Below, piece after piece: positions 1-11,767 of a DNA stretch of 64,000 bases. The notes below the pieces were generated by a model. It was not told where the DNA came from. It was given only the letters and a program-made list of their open reading frames with translations, and made no database searches. Where the stretch lies: contig CM041465.1 in assembly GCA_023213395.1 (NCBI GenBank), positions 213,721,741 to 213,785,740 of the forward strand, written 5' to 3'. Position 1 is the first letter of the stretch. Each line of letters opens with the position of its first letter. Position numbers and translations under genes: made by a program. Origin of the DNA: Cycas panzhihuaensis (taxonomy: Eukaryota; Cycadophyta).

Positions 1-590
1 TCCTATTTGATTTATTTACTAATGCTTTGAGGCCATATGTACATCTTGAAGTTCTTAAACTTGGTCCTTAAACTTATGAAGAAGTTGTTAATAGTTGTCT
101 AACTTTGGAAACATTTGAGATTTAAGCAGGTATTAAGAAAGTTAGGAAACCTATTCCTTCCAAAGAAACTATTCAAATGGAAAAGGCTTCCTATCCCAAG
201 CCTACCTATGATAATCTAATTTCTTCTATTAGATCATTGGAGTGTGTGATCAACACTAAATTATGTGTTGATGGTCCTTCTCAGAGTCAATCCTCTTAGG
301 AAATAAAAGTGATCCATCTTACTGAAAGAAAGAAGAAATAAGCTCCTCCTCCACCTCCTCCTTCTGTTAGAAAGATAAAATGGAGTTTGTATCATCAAAC
401 AAATGCTAATGATAGAAGTGAGTGCTGTATGGTTTAAAATATTGCCTAAAATATGAATGTTCAATCAAATCACTCCTTTAAGTCATCTTAAGATCAAATG
501 ATCTATAAAGATCCTTTGCCTCAACATATCGAGAAAGCAAATAAAGATGATAAAGGTAAGGAAAAGTAGGTTCAAGATGTTGAAGGTGAG
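1..590 (+). pseudogene. gag, C-terminal part, of element H (broken)
   Basis: The first 130 bases translate as a gag C-terminal stretch (LRPYVHLEVLKLGP) that matches the gag of Y and B (LRLEVHMEVLKMGA), followed by the same 'leu-glu-thr ... ala-gly-ile-lys-lys' run. Around 375-435 there is a degraded zinc-knuckle-like block (WSLYHQTNANDRSEC, against WCSIHGEYFHEDSQC in X). Several TAG and TAA codons interrupt the frame. The reading frame would resume at 2703 after the inserted element. Confidence 0.7.
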
Positions 591-854
591 TGTGGTGAGC
601 CTATACCACATGTTAGAGAGGGCTATGACCCTCCATCATATGAGGATTAATAGGATTGGTTGATATAAAGGTAGGAATATAATAATATGGGGGTGACTGT
701 TATATATACCCCACTCTATTGTAAAGAGGAGAATATGATACAATGATATGTTAATAGATGTTCTTCGGAACCCTACCTTCTTCTTTCATCTTATTTCTCC
801 TATTTCTCTGTATATTTCTTTATATTGATTTGGTTACAGGATAAGCATGTAACA
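591..854 (+). repeat. 5' LTR of the short gag-only element
   Basis: 264 bases, TG...CA ends, preceded by GTGAG (586-590). By eye it differs from the 3' copy at about 7 of 264 positions, mostly transitions. It contains a TATA-like stretch (tgttatatatacccc, about 700-714). Confidence 0.93.
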
Positions 855-1641
855 AGTGGTATTAGAGCTATGTTGTGATCATGGAAAGCTGCCCGAAAGA
901 TCAGAGCCATTTTCTGATCCATACAAGAGCCAGGGATCCATTTTTTGCCAAATTTTTTTTCAAGGTTTTTAGCATATGAAAGTTCTACTCGTTGGGATCA
1001 AAGACGAAAGATTCTCAAGGAAACGTTAAAGAATTCAAGACGAAAGGGCCCGCGCCATAAATTTTGAGTGGTCATACTGTTGGTTTGGTGAAAAGTTGCA
1101 GAAATCATAGCCAATTTTATTTCAACCTAATTTCCGTTGACTTATTTTTGGGATAGATCTGCAACCTCAACTTCAAAGAGCCATAACTTTAGCTACAGGT
1201 GTCCAAATGACCTCAATTTTTTTTGATTCTATGGGTTTCTAAATTTTCTTTCCAATGGAAGTGGTTTGAAGTCAATCAAAGGTCAGAGCAGGGAGTTATT
1301 GGCATTTTATTAGAAGGTACTATTATAATCCTTAGAAACCCTAGTAACAAATTTCTTAAACAGCTATAACTTTTGATTTAGACATCAGAATTTAATTCCG
1401 TCTAAACCGTTGGAATCGTATTTTTGTGGCCGTGACTTTTAGCCATATTTTATGTGCTTTTGGGCCATATATTTTTTTCAGAATTAAAATTTTAAAGTTA
1501 AAGTTAAAGTTTCTATATTGTATTTGGTTGTTCAGACCTTGGTTACAAAACCATTGCTCTAGAGGCCTAATATTTCTTTGTATTAAAATTAGGGGATAAC
1601 AGGCTATAGACACCCCTAATCTCTCTAACATCTATATTATC

Positions 1642-2433
1642 ATGGATACAAAAAGGCCCATACCTCGTATATTTAATGCAGATGGGACTCTTTCTATAGA
1701 TGATTGGGTTAGAGACATGCATCTATATTTAAAATCACTTGATGATGACTACAGAAGTAATAAAGAGATGATTAAAGTTGCCTCATTATATCTACAAGAA
1801 GAGGCTTACCTTTGGTTTAAGGAGTGGTATGGCACATTTAGTCCATTTAAGTCATTTTTCTGCTACAATATGATCTCCGTGACAAATATGATGCTTCTTG
1901 GTGGAATCAGATGCAAAGCCTTGAACAAGATAAATAAGAAGCTCGTCAAATACTTGAGAAATATAATCGTAAGGTGGAACAAGGAATTCTCCCCACTCCT
2001 CAAACTCAAGAGCAAAAGAAAGATGATAAGGGAGAAAAGGAGCAGCAGGGTAACACAGTAGAAACTGTTTGTCATTCCACACCACCAGTCATAGTCAAGG
2101 ACAAGGAAGACCATCACTCATCAAAAGCTGGAGCACATACCAAAGTGGGACCTTATCGACACCCACATTATCAAGAGACTCGACGCACGTATTATACAAA
2201 GCCCTCACAAACTAAGTACCACAAGCATACAAATCATTCAAGCTTGAGGTTCCAAGGTTATAGAGGTATCGAACACATAAAGATCTACTTGGGATGGATA
2301 GATCCTTATTCTATGCGCAGATTTTTAGACAACCTTCAATGGACCTATCGGTTGGACACCAATAGTAGGAGGTGGTCATATGCATCTATGTATCAGGATG
2401 CTTCGAGGGCGAAGCATCTAAGGGGAGAGGGAA
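1642..2433 (+). pseudogene. gag-like reading frame of the short element
   Basis: A start at 1642 opens a frame (MDTKRPIPRIFNADG...) with the features of a Ty3-type gag N-terminus: a 'Phe-x-Ala-Asp-Gly ... Trp' opening, a run of charged helices and a 'Leu-Gln-Glu-Glu-Ala-x-x-Trp-Phe' segment like the 'A..WW' signature of retrotransposon gag. The frame breaks near residue 70, and a second open frame (1974-2441), basic and Gln/His/Lys-rich as in nucleocapsid tails, continues to the 3' LTR. No zinc knuckle is recognisable. It is either a frameshifted gag or two remnants. Confidence 0.55.
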
Positions 2434-2697
2434 TGTGGTGAGCCTACACCACATGTTAGAGAGGGCTATGACCCTTCATCATATGAGGATTAATAGGATT
2501 GGTTGATATAAAGGTAGGAATATAATAATATGGGGGTGAGTGTTATATATACCCCACTCTATTGTAAAGAGGAGAATATGATACAATGATATGTTAATGG
2601 ATGTTCTTCGGAACCCTACCTTCTTCTTTCATCTTATTTCTTCTATTTCTCTATATATTTCTTTATATTGATTTGGTTATAGGATAAGCATGTAACA
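2434..2697 (+). repeat. 3' LTR of the short gag-only element
   Basis: 264 bases, same ends and length as 591-854. It follows the purine tract at 2421-2433 and is followed by the duplication GTGAG (2698-2702). Confidence 0.93.
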
Positions 2698-2702
2698 GTG
2701 AG

Positions 2703-3530
2703 CCTTCAGGTTCTAATTTATCAAAGAAGACTACCACTCCCCTAAATTCTTCAATAAAACAAACTAGTAACCAAGCTCACCCACCTCTCAAAGGTGGTAA
2801 TACCAAGAGAATGATAAACATGGTGGAGATAACAAAGAGTGCAGGTCCATCTAAATCACCTGATGATTTGATGGCGAGGAACCCTGACACTTTACCTCTC
2901 ATACCCCTACGTTCCATCAGGTTTAGGTCCATTCCCTCCAGTATAAATGATGGATCATTCTCTTTAGTCAATAAGTTAAAGACCATTCTAGTGGGTATTT
3001 CAGTTATTGATTTCCTAAAGCATTTCTCTAAGCAAGATCAACTCTTATTTGATGTATTGGGAGTTTCTGTCACAGTCTCTTCATTCACTTCTATACATTT
3101 TTTTGACCTAGCTACCTTGTTTAGTCATTCTAATCATGCATTGAATGATATGCCCTCATTCTATATTTAGATTATAAAGGACAATATTAATATTAAGTGT
3201 GTTATCATCGATGAGGGATCATCCATTTATGTAATCCCTATTTTCCTTATTAAAGATTTAGAAATTTTATTTTTTGATCCATGCAAGTGGATTTGCAAGG
3301 GATATGATAAGAATCAGAAAGTGCCCCTAGGTCAAGTCACTCTCCCTTTTACTTTGGAAGAAAAGACAATCCTCACTGAATTAACTATCATTGATCTTAA
3401 CTTAGAGTATAACATTCTTTTGGGTAGATTATGCATTACCCAAATGTTTATAGTTTGTTCCTCCTTCTTTGGTGAACTTAGGTTCATCCATGAGGGATAA
3501 TTAAACATTATAAAGTAAAAACTAAAATAA
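2703..3530 (+). pseudogene. Protease region of element H (broken)
   Basis: After the inserted element the H frame resumes. The stretch at 2811-3170 aligns in layout with the region before protease in Y and B ('leu-val-asn-lys-leu-lys-thr-ile ... asp-phe-leu-lys'). Near 3200-3240 the frame reads IDEGSSIYVIP, the counterpart of the aspartic protease motif VDNGSSVNAIP in B, and near 3400 NLEYNILLGR, the counterpart of the hydrophobic 'D-V-x-Y-N-L-L-L-G-R' segment. A glutamate sits where the asparagine of D-N-G is found in B. In-frame stops show it is dead. Confidence 0.65.
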
Positions 3531-5596
3531 ATTAAACAATCAATCCCTCTTATTGAGATCTTTTCTGAACCTGGTGAATCATCGAACTCCTCTGGGTACT
3601 TCTTTTAATCACTTGATCTAGGTTAATACTTTGTTATCAAAGCTCTTTCTACTCATCTAGAAGTAAAGGATGCAGATTTATTCGAGATTATTCCTTGTTC
3701 ATTAGGTCCTTTATCTATTCCATATACTTTGGGCCTAACTGATCAATCTTCAATTTCCTCTTCCTCTTATTATGAAGAAGTAACTTTGCACCCTATCGTA
3801 TCTTATAGGGAACCATCTATAAGTGGAATTATTGATATAAATACTCATTTTCCTATTTAGACCCACTTTTCACAAGTTTTATGTTTGCCCTCAGGGATAA
3901 ATGCTTTGGTTCCTTCCACTACAAATCCTTTGTTAAGTTCTTATTCAACTTCATCCCCATGTCATTTGCATATCGATGCTTCACCTCTCTTCTCTTGATC
4001 TTCTTTTTTTACTATGTGGTTGAATAGACATGAGAAAAAGATGTTGTTGCATTGGCACCCAAACTTAGAATTAGGTGGAAAAAATGTAGATTCATTTCAA
4101 AGTAATCAAAATACCTCTATTAGAGCATAAGAAGTTAACTTAGTATCCACTATTTCTTTTCCTTCCCATCCTTCTATGGATTCTTCTCTATCATCTCTCA
4201 TATTAATATATTTATCTAATAAAAAATGTCATTCATGTTACTAAGAATTTAATCAAATATTTGCTTCGAATTGGGAGTTTATTGATATACCTATTCTATT
4301 TTCTCATGTTTCTTCAATCATTAAGTTTGTTCCTATTTGTCCCAATTCTTTGGTTAATTCTTCTTTATGTCTTAGGATTTCCTCTTTGTCTATGAATTTA
4401 TCGAGAAATCTCCTCCTCATCAACCTCTTTCACCTTGATCATTTTAAAAATGATGAGGTGATTTTAAAGCACATAGTAGGGCCATCTCCTAATCTTCCTA
4501 GTAGACATCATAGGTTAGGTTTTTCTAAAGCAATACAACTCATTTCACCACTAGTTAATCATTCCCAACCTCAAGAGATTGCTTCCTTCATAGACCCTGC
4601 CCCTCCCCACTTTGAAGAGGAAAATATGATGTTTATAGACTAAACTATTGATGTAGACTTAGAGATGAGGGATACCCCTAAGATTATCAAGTTGGGAGCT
4701 AGTTGTAATCCCTAAGAAGTCCTTCAATTTAAGGATCTCTTTCATGAATTTCATTCAATCTTTGCTTGGGATTATAAAGATATGCATGGCCTTGATCCCC
4801 AAGTCATGGAGTACAATATCATGGTAACTCTTAATGTTAAACCTAAATGGCAGAAATAACATCCTATTCACCTACATCTCTCTCTTGCTATTAAACAAGA
4901 GATGGAGAAGCTGTTAGAAGCTAGGTTCATTGAGAGTATCAACTATTCCCAATGGGTCTCTATTATAGTTCCTGTGGCAAAGAAAAATGGTTCAATTTGA
5001 ATTTGTATTAATTTTTGAGATATAAATAAGGCTTGCCCTAAAGATAATTTTCTCTCCCTTTTCTTGATTAGATTTGGGATTAGATGACCTATTTTGAGGT
5101 GATGTCTCTTATAGATGGCTTTTCAGGTTATAATCAAATTTCTATATTACCTCAAGATCATCATAAGACTGCTTTCACTACTCCTTAGGGAATTTTTTTA
5201 TATAAAGTCATGCCTTTCAGATTGAAGAATATCGGTGTAACTTATCAAAGACTAATGGTGTATATTTTTCATGATTTAATTGGTAATATTGTTGTTGTTT
5301 ACTTAGATGACATGCTTTCTCTTTCTAATAAAAGATGTGACCATGTGTGTGATCTCAAAATAATCTTTGAGAGGTATAAGAAATATCACTTATGTCTTAA
5401 TCCATCCAAGTATGTTTTTACCATGACATTATGAAGGATGCTAAGAAATATCATTTCCCATGATGGAATTAGAATTAATCCCAATAAGATAAGAGTAATT
5501 ATCGACATGTCACCTCCTAAGAGTAAAAAATAAATCAAGTCATTTCTAGGTAGACTTGGTTTCTTAAGATGTTTTATTACTAATTTTTTTTAGACG
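3531..5596 (+). pseudogene. Linker and reverse transcriptase of element H, truncated by X
   Basis: The stretch 3531-4640 is a Ser/Pro-rich, poorly conserved linker. From about 4740 the frame shows Ty3/gypsy reverse transcriptase: an entry motif (EMEKLLEARFIESINYSQW, about 4900-4960), 'Ile-Asn-Lys-Ala-Cys-Pro-Lys-Asp-Asn', the palm segment KVMPFRLKNIGVTYQR (about 5208-5255) and the catalytic box as VVYLDDML (about 5291-5316). It runs on to the thumb-like FLGRLGF (about 5545) and stops at 5596, where the LTR of X begins. The active-site aspartates are preserved, but TAG and TGA codons interrupt the frame. Confidence 0.8.
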
Positions 5597-7082
5597 TGGA
5601 ATTGTGCCTATGGGATGGTAACCACACTTAGTTAGGATTGGATAGATTAATGAAGAGTTTTAGAATCTAAGGTTAATTTGGCAAGTGAAAGAGATCACCC
5701 ACATAGGGCATCTACACATTAGAACATAGGTTTGTGACCTGCGAATGGCACACAACTCCTTTCTAGGTAACGCAGCTTTGGTTCTGAGGGTGGAAGGAGT
5801 GAGGGATACCTTCAGTTTCCCAAGTAACCTCAAGGGATACATCCTCCCACCCTTGGATGGTCGAAAGAGGGAGGTAAAGGAAAGTGAGGGAATAAATCCC
5901 CACATGGAATAAGAGGTATGTGAGAGAGGTTTACCCAAGCAAGCAAGAGGATGATGCACACTCATAACGGGGTAGTTAAATGACCAACCCCTAAGCGGGA
6001 CCAACCTAGAGGGTATGCTAGGGATGCCTAACTAAGGTAGGTGTGATAAAAATTGATGGGGGAGTGGCCTAAAGGGAAGATCTTCCTTAGGTCACTATAC
6101 CTAAGGTAGACCCTAGGATATGAGGGAACAATCAAAAGGAGGTTTCAACTATTCTTCATGTAAGGGGCTTAACTTTTGTGTATTGTGGTATAGTGATAAA
6201 TGAGTTGTTATGTTTATTATAAATTTGAAGCAAACACTACAAAATGAATATGCTCTTGTTCACTCTCTAATGAAAGAACCTTACTCTCCTTTATGTTTTC
6301 TAATGAGCAAAATAGAAATGAAGAGGCTATCCAAATAGTCGCAAACGTACATGCATGGGGTGTAAGGCCAAACAAATGTATGCGCAATCAAGCAAGGAAG
6401 TGAGTGGATACTATTCCTACTTCATGCACTTTCCTAGATGAGTAAATGAAGCAAACATATGCAAATGATAGATGCAAGTTTATATCTTTTCTCTTTTCCT
6501 TTTTATGCTCTATGCATGTAATCAAGTAGACCTTAAACGAGAGAAAAAAAAAGAAAGCGACAAGGGAAGAATAGTGGTGCACCTAGAAGATCATGCAGTC
6601 AGATGAACATGTTTCCTTGTGATGCACTTGCTTTCCTCCTCCTTGTCCCCAAATGCGAGTGGCATACTGCAGTGATGTTATGGGCTTCCTTACCTTCCCC
6701 AAGTTAAAAGAACAAGGGCAAAAAAGGAAAAAAGGAAGAACTATGCAAGAAAATTAGAAAGTGACAAGGGAGAGAAGGAGAAGGATATACCTGGGTTGAC
6801 ATGCTTTGTTCCTCCTCCACACATGGCGTGGAGAGAACCTGTGGTCAAAGAGTATTTCCCTTTCCCAAGGGGCTGTTAGGGAACAAGATATATATGTATC
6901 CAAAGTTCATAAAATGATACAAGCAAAGCACTCTAGTTAAGATAGACTTTTATTCAAGAAACAATTTCCAAGTTCCTTTATGCAAATAGGATATGAAAAA
7001 TAAATATGGACGGTTAGCCTCAGAATGGCTAACCCTCTAAGACAAACACCTCCACGCTATCCAAGAACTTAAATAGTAGACC

Positions 7083-7720
7083 TGTTGGGTATTATGACAA
7101 CAATTATGGGGCTAAAATTATGGCATGTTTTTAGCACAGTTTCTCCCCCTAATCTTTCTCAGGGGTTCCAAGGGGGGAGGGAGCCCCCTTGGTCGGGAGG
7201 AGGGGGTTCAGGGACAATTAAAGGAGGGCGTTTGGGGGCGATAGCCCCCAACCCAAAAAATTATCCATGTAAACCTTATTAAAATATAAAGAGAATCAGG
7301 GTCATTCGATACAAATACCCTAGATTATATAGTTGAGATTTAGGTCTTGGATGTTCCTCTCATGTAGCCCGTTTTAGGGCTTTTCTTATTATGTTGTAAT
7401 GTAATGCAATGTAACTGTGATGAGAGCGGCAACTGATTGTTGTTCCTAAGAGTACTCTGTAACTGTAATATACTATTTCTCCATTATACAGTAATAAAGA
7501 TCGATACCTTTCCTGTGTGGATGTTTCCCTAGTACACTGCTAGGGTTTTACCACATTATATCGGGTGCACATGTGATGTTTGGCTTTCATTTTCTTGTTA
7601 TTATATAATCTTTGATTTTAGAACTTGCATGTAATTTTATGTTTCAATTTCTGTAACTAGTTGTAAGAATGTAATAGATCTTGGTGGCGGTTAAAGGGTT
7701 GGGACCTTGTATTCTTAACA
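7083..7720 (+). repeat. 5' LTR of the copia element
   Basis: 638 bases from TGTTGGGTATT to ATTCTTAACA. It lacks about 30-40 bases present in the 3' copy (the GGCGTGTGGGGGGCATGG region near 11885-11915) and has a short stretch of its own near 7205-7235. Confidence 0.92.
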
Positions 7721-7736
7721 AGTGGTATCAGAGCCA
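7721..7736 (+). promoter_or_regulatory. Primer binding site of the copia element
   Basis: The sequence agtggtatcagagcca directly follows the 5' LTR and contains the standard plant initiator-tRNA-Met primer site tggtatcagagcc. Confidence 0.85.
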
Positions 7737-7792
7737 CTCTTTTTCTTGCAACGAGTTTGTGAAGGTTTTGGTGTCATCTTTTCTACACCAAA

Positions 7793-8740
7793 TGGCAAAA
7801 CTAGCAAGTGCAAAGTTTGAAGTGGAGAAATTCAATGGCAAGAATAACTTCAAGTTATGGAAGCTAAAAGCATATGATATTCTTGTACAACAAGGTTTGT
7901 ACAAAGCCCTTATAGGAAAATCGAAGAAACTCGCGGGGATGGACGATGATGAATGGGATGATTTAGACAAAAAGGCACTTAGCACAATATGATTGTACTT
8001 AGCAGATGAAGTTTTGTTTAACATCATAGGGGAGCAGACAGTAGCATCATTATGGACCTAGTTGGAAGGCCTGTATATAACCAAATTAGTAACGAATTGA
8101 ATCTACCTGAAGAGGTAACTGTACTCATTATAGATGAGGGAAGGTATAAAAATCACTGACCATTTAAATATTTTCAATACTCTTATTTGTCAATTGACTA
8201 GTATTGATGTTAAAATTAAGGATGAGGACAAGGTAGTTACCTTGTTATGCTCATTACCTGATTCTTAGGATAATATTGTAACCTCAATTAGTTTTAGCAC
8301 TACAGATGAATTAGAATATGACTCTATTGTTAGTGTTCTGCTAATGGAAGAAGTGCGGAGGAAGTCTAGTCTTGAAACCTCCACATCAGAAGCCATGACA
8401 ATAAGGGGTAGAACATTTGAGAGAGGACAAAACTCTAGGGATACATCGAGATCTAAGTCAAAGAGCAAAAAGAGTAAGCTCAGGTGTTGACATTGTAATA
8501 AGACTGGTCACCTCAAGAAGGATTGTTACAAAAGAAAGGAGTTCTAGAAAAAGGAAGATCCTTCCAAGGAGGCAAATCAGGTGGAGTCAAATCAAGGTAT
8601 GGATGATGATGTCTTGGTTGCTTGTAATATTTCTCATTATCACAATGACTGGTTATTAGATTTAGGTGCTTCGCACCACATGTGTCCATATAAGAGTTAG
8701 TTCTCATCATACCAACCTCTTGATGTTGGTGATGTTCTTA
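7793..8740 (+). pseudogene. copia gag and protease (broken)
   Basis: The start at 7793 opens a copia gag (MAKLASAKFEVEKFNG..., then W-K-x-K-A-Y-D-I-L). The zinc knuckle follows at about 8480-8525 in the C-x2-C-x4-H-x4-C pattern (cys, stop, his, cys, then GHLKKDC); the residue after the first cysteine has become TGA where tryptophan is usual. Protease follows at about 8640-8700 as WLLDLGASHHMC, in which the catalytic D-S-G triad reads D-L-G, a change that would inactivate it. Stops are seen near 7990, 8059, 8095, 8119, 8140, 8268, 8487, 8546 and 8698. Confidence 0.85.
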
Positions 8741-9850
8741 TGGGAAACAAAGTTTCTTATAAGATAATGGGTATTAGTAGCATCAGAATTAAGATGTTCG
8801 ATGGGGTAGTCAGAATATTAACTGATATTAGACATGTACCTAATTTGAAAAAGAATATGATTTCCTTGAGTGAATTAGATTCGGGTGGTTTTAAGTATAC
8901 AGGTCATGAAGGAGTCCTAAAGGTGTCAAAGGGTGCCTTAGTTGTTATGAAAGCCTTAAAGAAAGGAAATCTTTATATTTTAGTGGGAAGTACAGATGTC
9001 AGCCAAGTAGCTACAACGTCAAAGACTGGAGAAGATCCTGCTCAGCTATGGCATCAAAGACTTGGATACATGAGTAAGAAAGGACTTAAGGTGCTGATAA
9101 ACCATAAGTTGCTTCCTAACTTGTAGCTTTCAGATTTGGCTTTCTGTAAACATTATGTTTTTGGAAAACAGTGTAGACTCATGTTTAAAGTAGGGAGTCA
9201 CACTAGTAAAGCTATTCTGGATTATATACATTCAGATGTATGGGGACCAGCCCCTAAAATATCTTGTGGAGGACCATTATATTTTGTTACATTTATAGAT
9301 GATTACTCTAGGAAGGTATGGGTCTATTTTTTGAAAAGGAAATCTAAAGTTTTCAGTGTGTTTAAGCAGTTCAAGGCTTTAGTTGAGAATAGTACTGGTA
9401 AGATAATCAAATGTTTAAGAACTGACAATGGAGGTGAGTTTAACTCCTTGGAGTTTGAGAACTATTATAGAGAAGCTGGGATCAAACAGACACAAGACCA
9501 CTAGCTATACTCCATAGCAAAATGGCTTTACTGAGCGCATGAATAGGACACTCTTGGAAAGAGCAAGAAACATGCTAAGTAATGTAGGAGTGGAGTAGGG
9601 CTTGTGGGCAGAAGCTATTCAAACAACTTACTATCTGGTAAATAGATCACCATCACTTGCAATAGATTACAAAATTCCTAAAGAGGAATGGACTGGACAT
9701 CTATGTGATTATTCAAATTTAAAAGTTTTTAGTTGTGATGCCTATGCATGGACTGACAAAAGTAAACGTTCAAAGTTAGACCCAAAATCTAAGAGATATA
9801 TCTTTGTTGGTTATGGTGATAAGGATGGTGTGAAGGGATACAGGTTATAG
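8741..9850 (+). pseudogene. copia integrase (broken)
   Basis: The frame shows the pre-integrase GAG domain (LWHQRLGYMSKKGLKVL, about 9040-9095), then a His/Cys remnant (FCKHYVFGKQ). The core catalytic aspartates lie in HSDVWGP (about 9230) and TDNGGEF (about 9420). The catalytic glutamate region (MNRTLLERARNML, about 9538-9580) survives in another frame because of a frameshift near 9500. The C-terminal part (FVGYGDKDGVKGYRL) reaches a TAG at 9848. The frameshift and stops make it inactive. Confidence 0.88.
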
Positions 9851-11720
9851 GATCCTACTGCCCACAAAATCATCATTAACAGAGATGTTATATTTGATGA
9901 ATTCCCCCTTGTAAAATCAGACAGTGTGGAAGCTGAAATGAAACAAGAGCAACAAGATGAACATCAACAAGTCAAGTTTGAAATGTAGCCATCTATAGAA
10001 TCAGAAGAGCATGAAAATCTTTCTAAAGATGAATCAGTAATAGATTCATAAGAGTATGTGGATACTCCTCTTCCAATAGTTAGAAGAACTACATGAGTTA
10101 GTTATCCACCTGACAGGTATAACCCTTCTATTTCTATTACTTTAGTTTCTAATGATGGTGAGCCCACATGTTATCAGGAAGCAGTAGATTATATCCATAG
10201 AGAGAAGTGGATAAGGGGCTATGCAGGAAGAGATAGATGCTTTGAAGAAAAATAATTCATGGGACTTGGTAGAACTTCCACATGGCAGGATTACTATTGG
10301 TTGCAGGTGGGTTTTCAAAAAGAAAATAGATGTTAATGGAAAGGTTGATAAATATAGGGCACGATTGGTGGCTAAAGGTTTTACATAGAAAGCAGGTATT
10401 GACTTTCATGAGATTTTTTCACTAGTTGTTAAACTTGTTTCAATTTGAGTGCTGTTAGCATTGGTAACTTCTCTCAATTTGGAGTTGGAGTAGTTAGATG
10501 TAAAAATAGCTTTTCTGCATGGAGATTTAGATGAGGAGATCTATATGGATCAACCAGAGGGGTTTGTACAAGATGGCAAGAAAAGACTTATTTGCAGGCT
10601 TAGGAAATCATTGTATGGCCTGAAGCAATCACCCAGGCAGTGGTACAAGAAGTTTAATGCCTTCATGGAGAACCAAAATTTTAAAAGAAGTGAGTATGAT
10701 CATTGTGTTTACTTTAAATTTATGGACAATGGATTATTCATTATCTTGGTGTTATATGTTGATGACATGCTAGTTACAAGCAAGAGCATGGAAGAAATCA
10801 ATAAGCTAAAGGCTCAAATGGCTAAGACTTTTGATATGAAGGATCTAGGAGATGCAAAATAAATCTTAGGCATGGAGATACATAGAGATAGAAAAAATAA
10901 TAAGCTATGGTTATTACAGTAGAAATATGTGGAGAAGGTGCTAACCAGGTTTGGTGTGGCAAATGTGAAACCAGTGAGTATCCCATTGGCTTCCCACTTC
11001 AAGCTTTCTTCGAATATGAGTCCTAGTAGTGAAGAAGAAAATGCTTATATATCTCGTGTGCCTTATGCCAGTGTAATAAGAAGTTTGATGTATGCCATGG
11101 TATGTACAAGACCTGATATTTGACATGGAGTCAGTGTAGTTAGCAGGTTTATGGCAAATCCAGGAAAGGAACATTGAAATTTGATGAAATGGGTGCTTCG
11201 GTATTTGAGAGGCACAAGTGATTACTGCATCACCTTTGGAGGTACAGGTAATCAAGTTTGTGGATATGTCGATTCAGACTTTGTAGAAGATTTAGACAAA
11301 AGAAGGTCTACTTCAGGTTATGTTTTTACTCTTACAAATGGTCCAGTTAGTTGGCTGTCCAAATTATAGAGCATAATTGTACTGTCAACCATGGAAGCTG
11401 AATATGTTGCTACAGCACATGCTTATAAAGAAGTAATCTGGGTACAGGGTCTATTGGTTGAGCTTGGAAGGAGATAGGAAAATGTAAATGTATTTTGTGA
11501 CAGTCAAAGTGCCATTTACCTAGCCAAAAATCGAGCTTATCACAGTAGAACAAATCATATTGCTCTAAAGTACCATTTTGTTAGACAGGTTGTGGAAGCA
11601 AGTGGAGTGGCACTTGAGAAGATTCACACCAATCATAATTATGCTAATAAATTCACAAAACCAGTACCATTAGAGAAGTTCAAATGGTGTTTGACTTCTC
11701 TTGGCTTGCAGAAAAGATGA
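9851..11720 (+). pseudogene. copia reverse transcriptase and RNase H (broken)
   Basis: After an acidic linker (9851-10200) the reverse transcriptase opens with 'TGG-Asp-Leu-Val-Glu-Leu-Pro', continues through 'Phe-Leu-His-Gly-Asp-Leu-Asp-Glu-Glu-Ile-Tyr-Met' and SLYGLKQSPRQWYKKF, and has an intact active-site box LYVDDMLV (about 10750-10775). RNase H follows (about 11255-11640), with YVDSDFVEDLDKRRSTSGY, the glutamate in MEAEYVA and FCDSQSAIYLA. The polyprotein ends with a TGA at 11718-11720, about 50 bases before the 3' LTR, the expected distance. Stops are mostly TAG at glutamine positions, plus TGA at arginine and tryptophan positions. Confidence 0.9.
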
Positions 11721-11767
11721 TGAAGGATCTAGGAAAGGTACCGGGTAATTGTTGTCAAGGTGGAGAT

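Larger units (their letters stand above)
591..2697 (+). mobile_element. Short gag-only LTR element (LARD/TR-GAG type) inserted in H gag
   Basis: Two 264-base direct repeats (591-854 and 2434-2697) start TGTGGTGAGCC and end GCATGTAACA. They are flanked by a perfect 5-bp duplication GTGAG (586-590 and 2698-2702). A primer site resembling the initiator-tRNA-Met type (tggtattagagc, one base off the usual tggtatcagagc) starts at 857, and a purine tract (aaggggagaggga) precedes the 3' LTR. Only 1.58 kb lies inside, and it holds a gag-like frame but no protease, reverse transcriptase or integrase. The stretch 855-1641 is an untranslated leader with no gene I can see. The element must have depended on a partner for mobility. 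Confidence 0.92.
1..5596 (+). mobile_element. Element H: old Tat-type Ty3/gypsy fragment, host of the nest
   Basis: This is a decayed + strand gypsy element whose left end lies outside the window. Its order is gag end, protease, linker, reverse transcriptase, broken at 5596 where X begins. Its gag end and its linker (4440-4640, DEVILKHIVG followed by a PP-HFEEEN motif) have clear counterparts in X and Y, so H belongs to the same broad family but is older and in the opposite orientation. A small gag-only element interrupts it at 591-2697. Stops and frameshifts are frequent. The rest of its pol and its 3' LTR should lie to the right of X, beyond the window. Confidence 0.8.

Noticed and set aside
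7085-7282. Open frame in the 5' LTR of the copia element
   Set aside because: LTR sequence; not open in the 3' LTR, which has an extra stretch in the same place.
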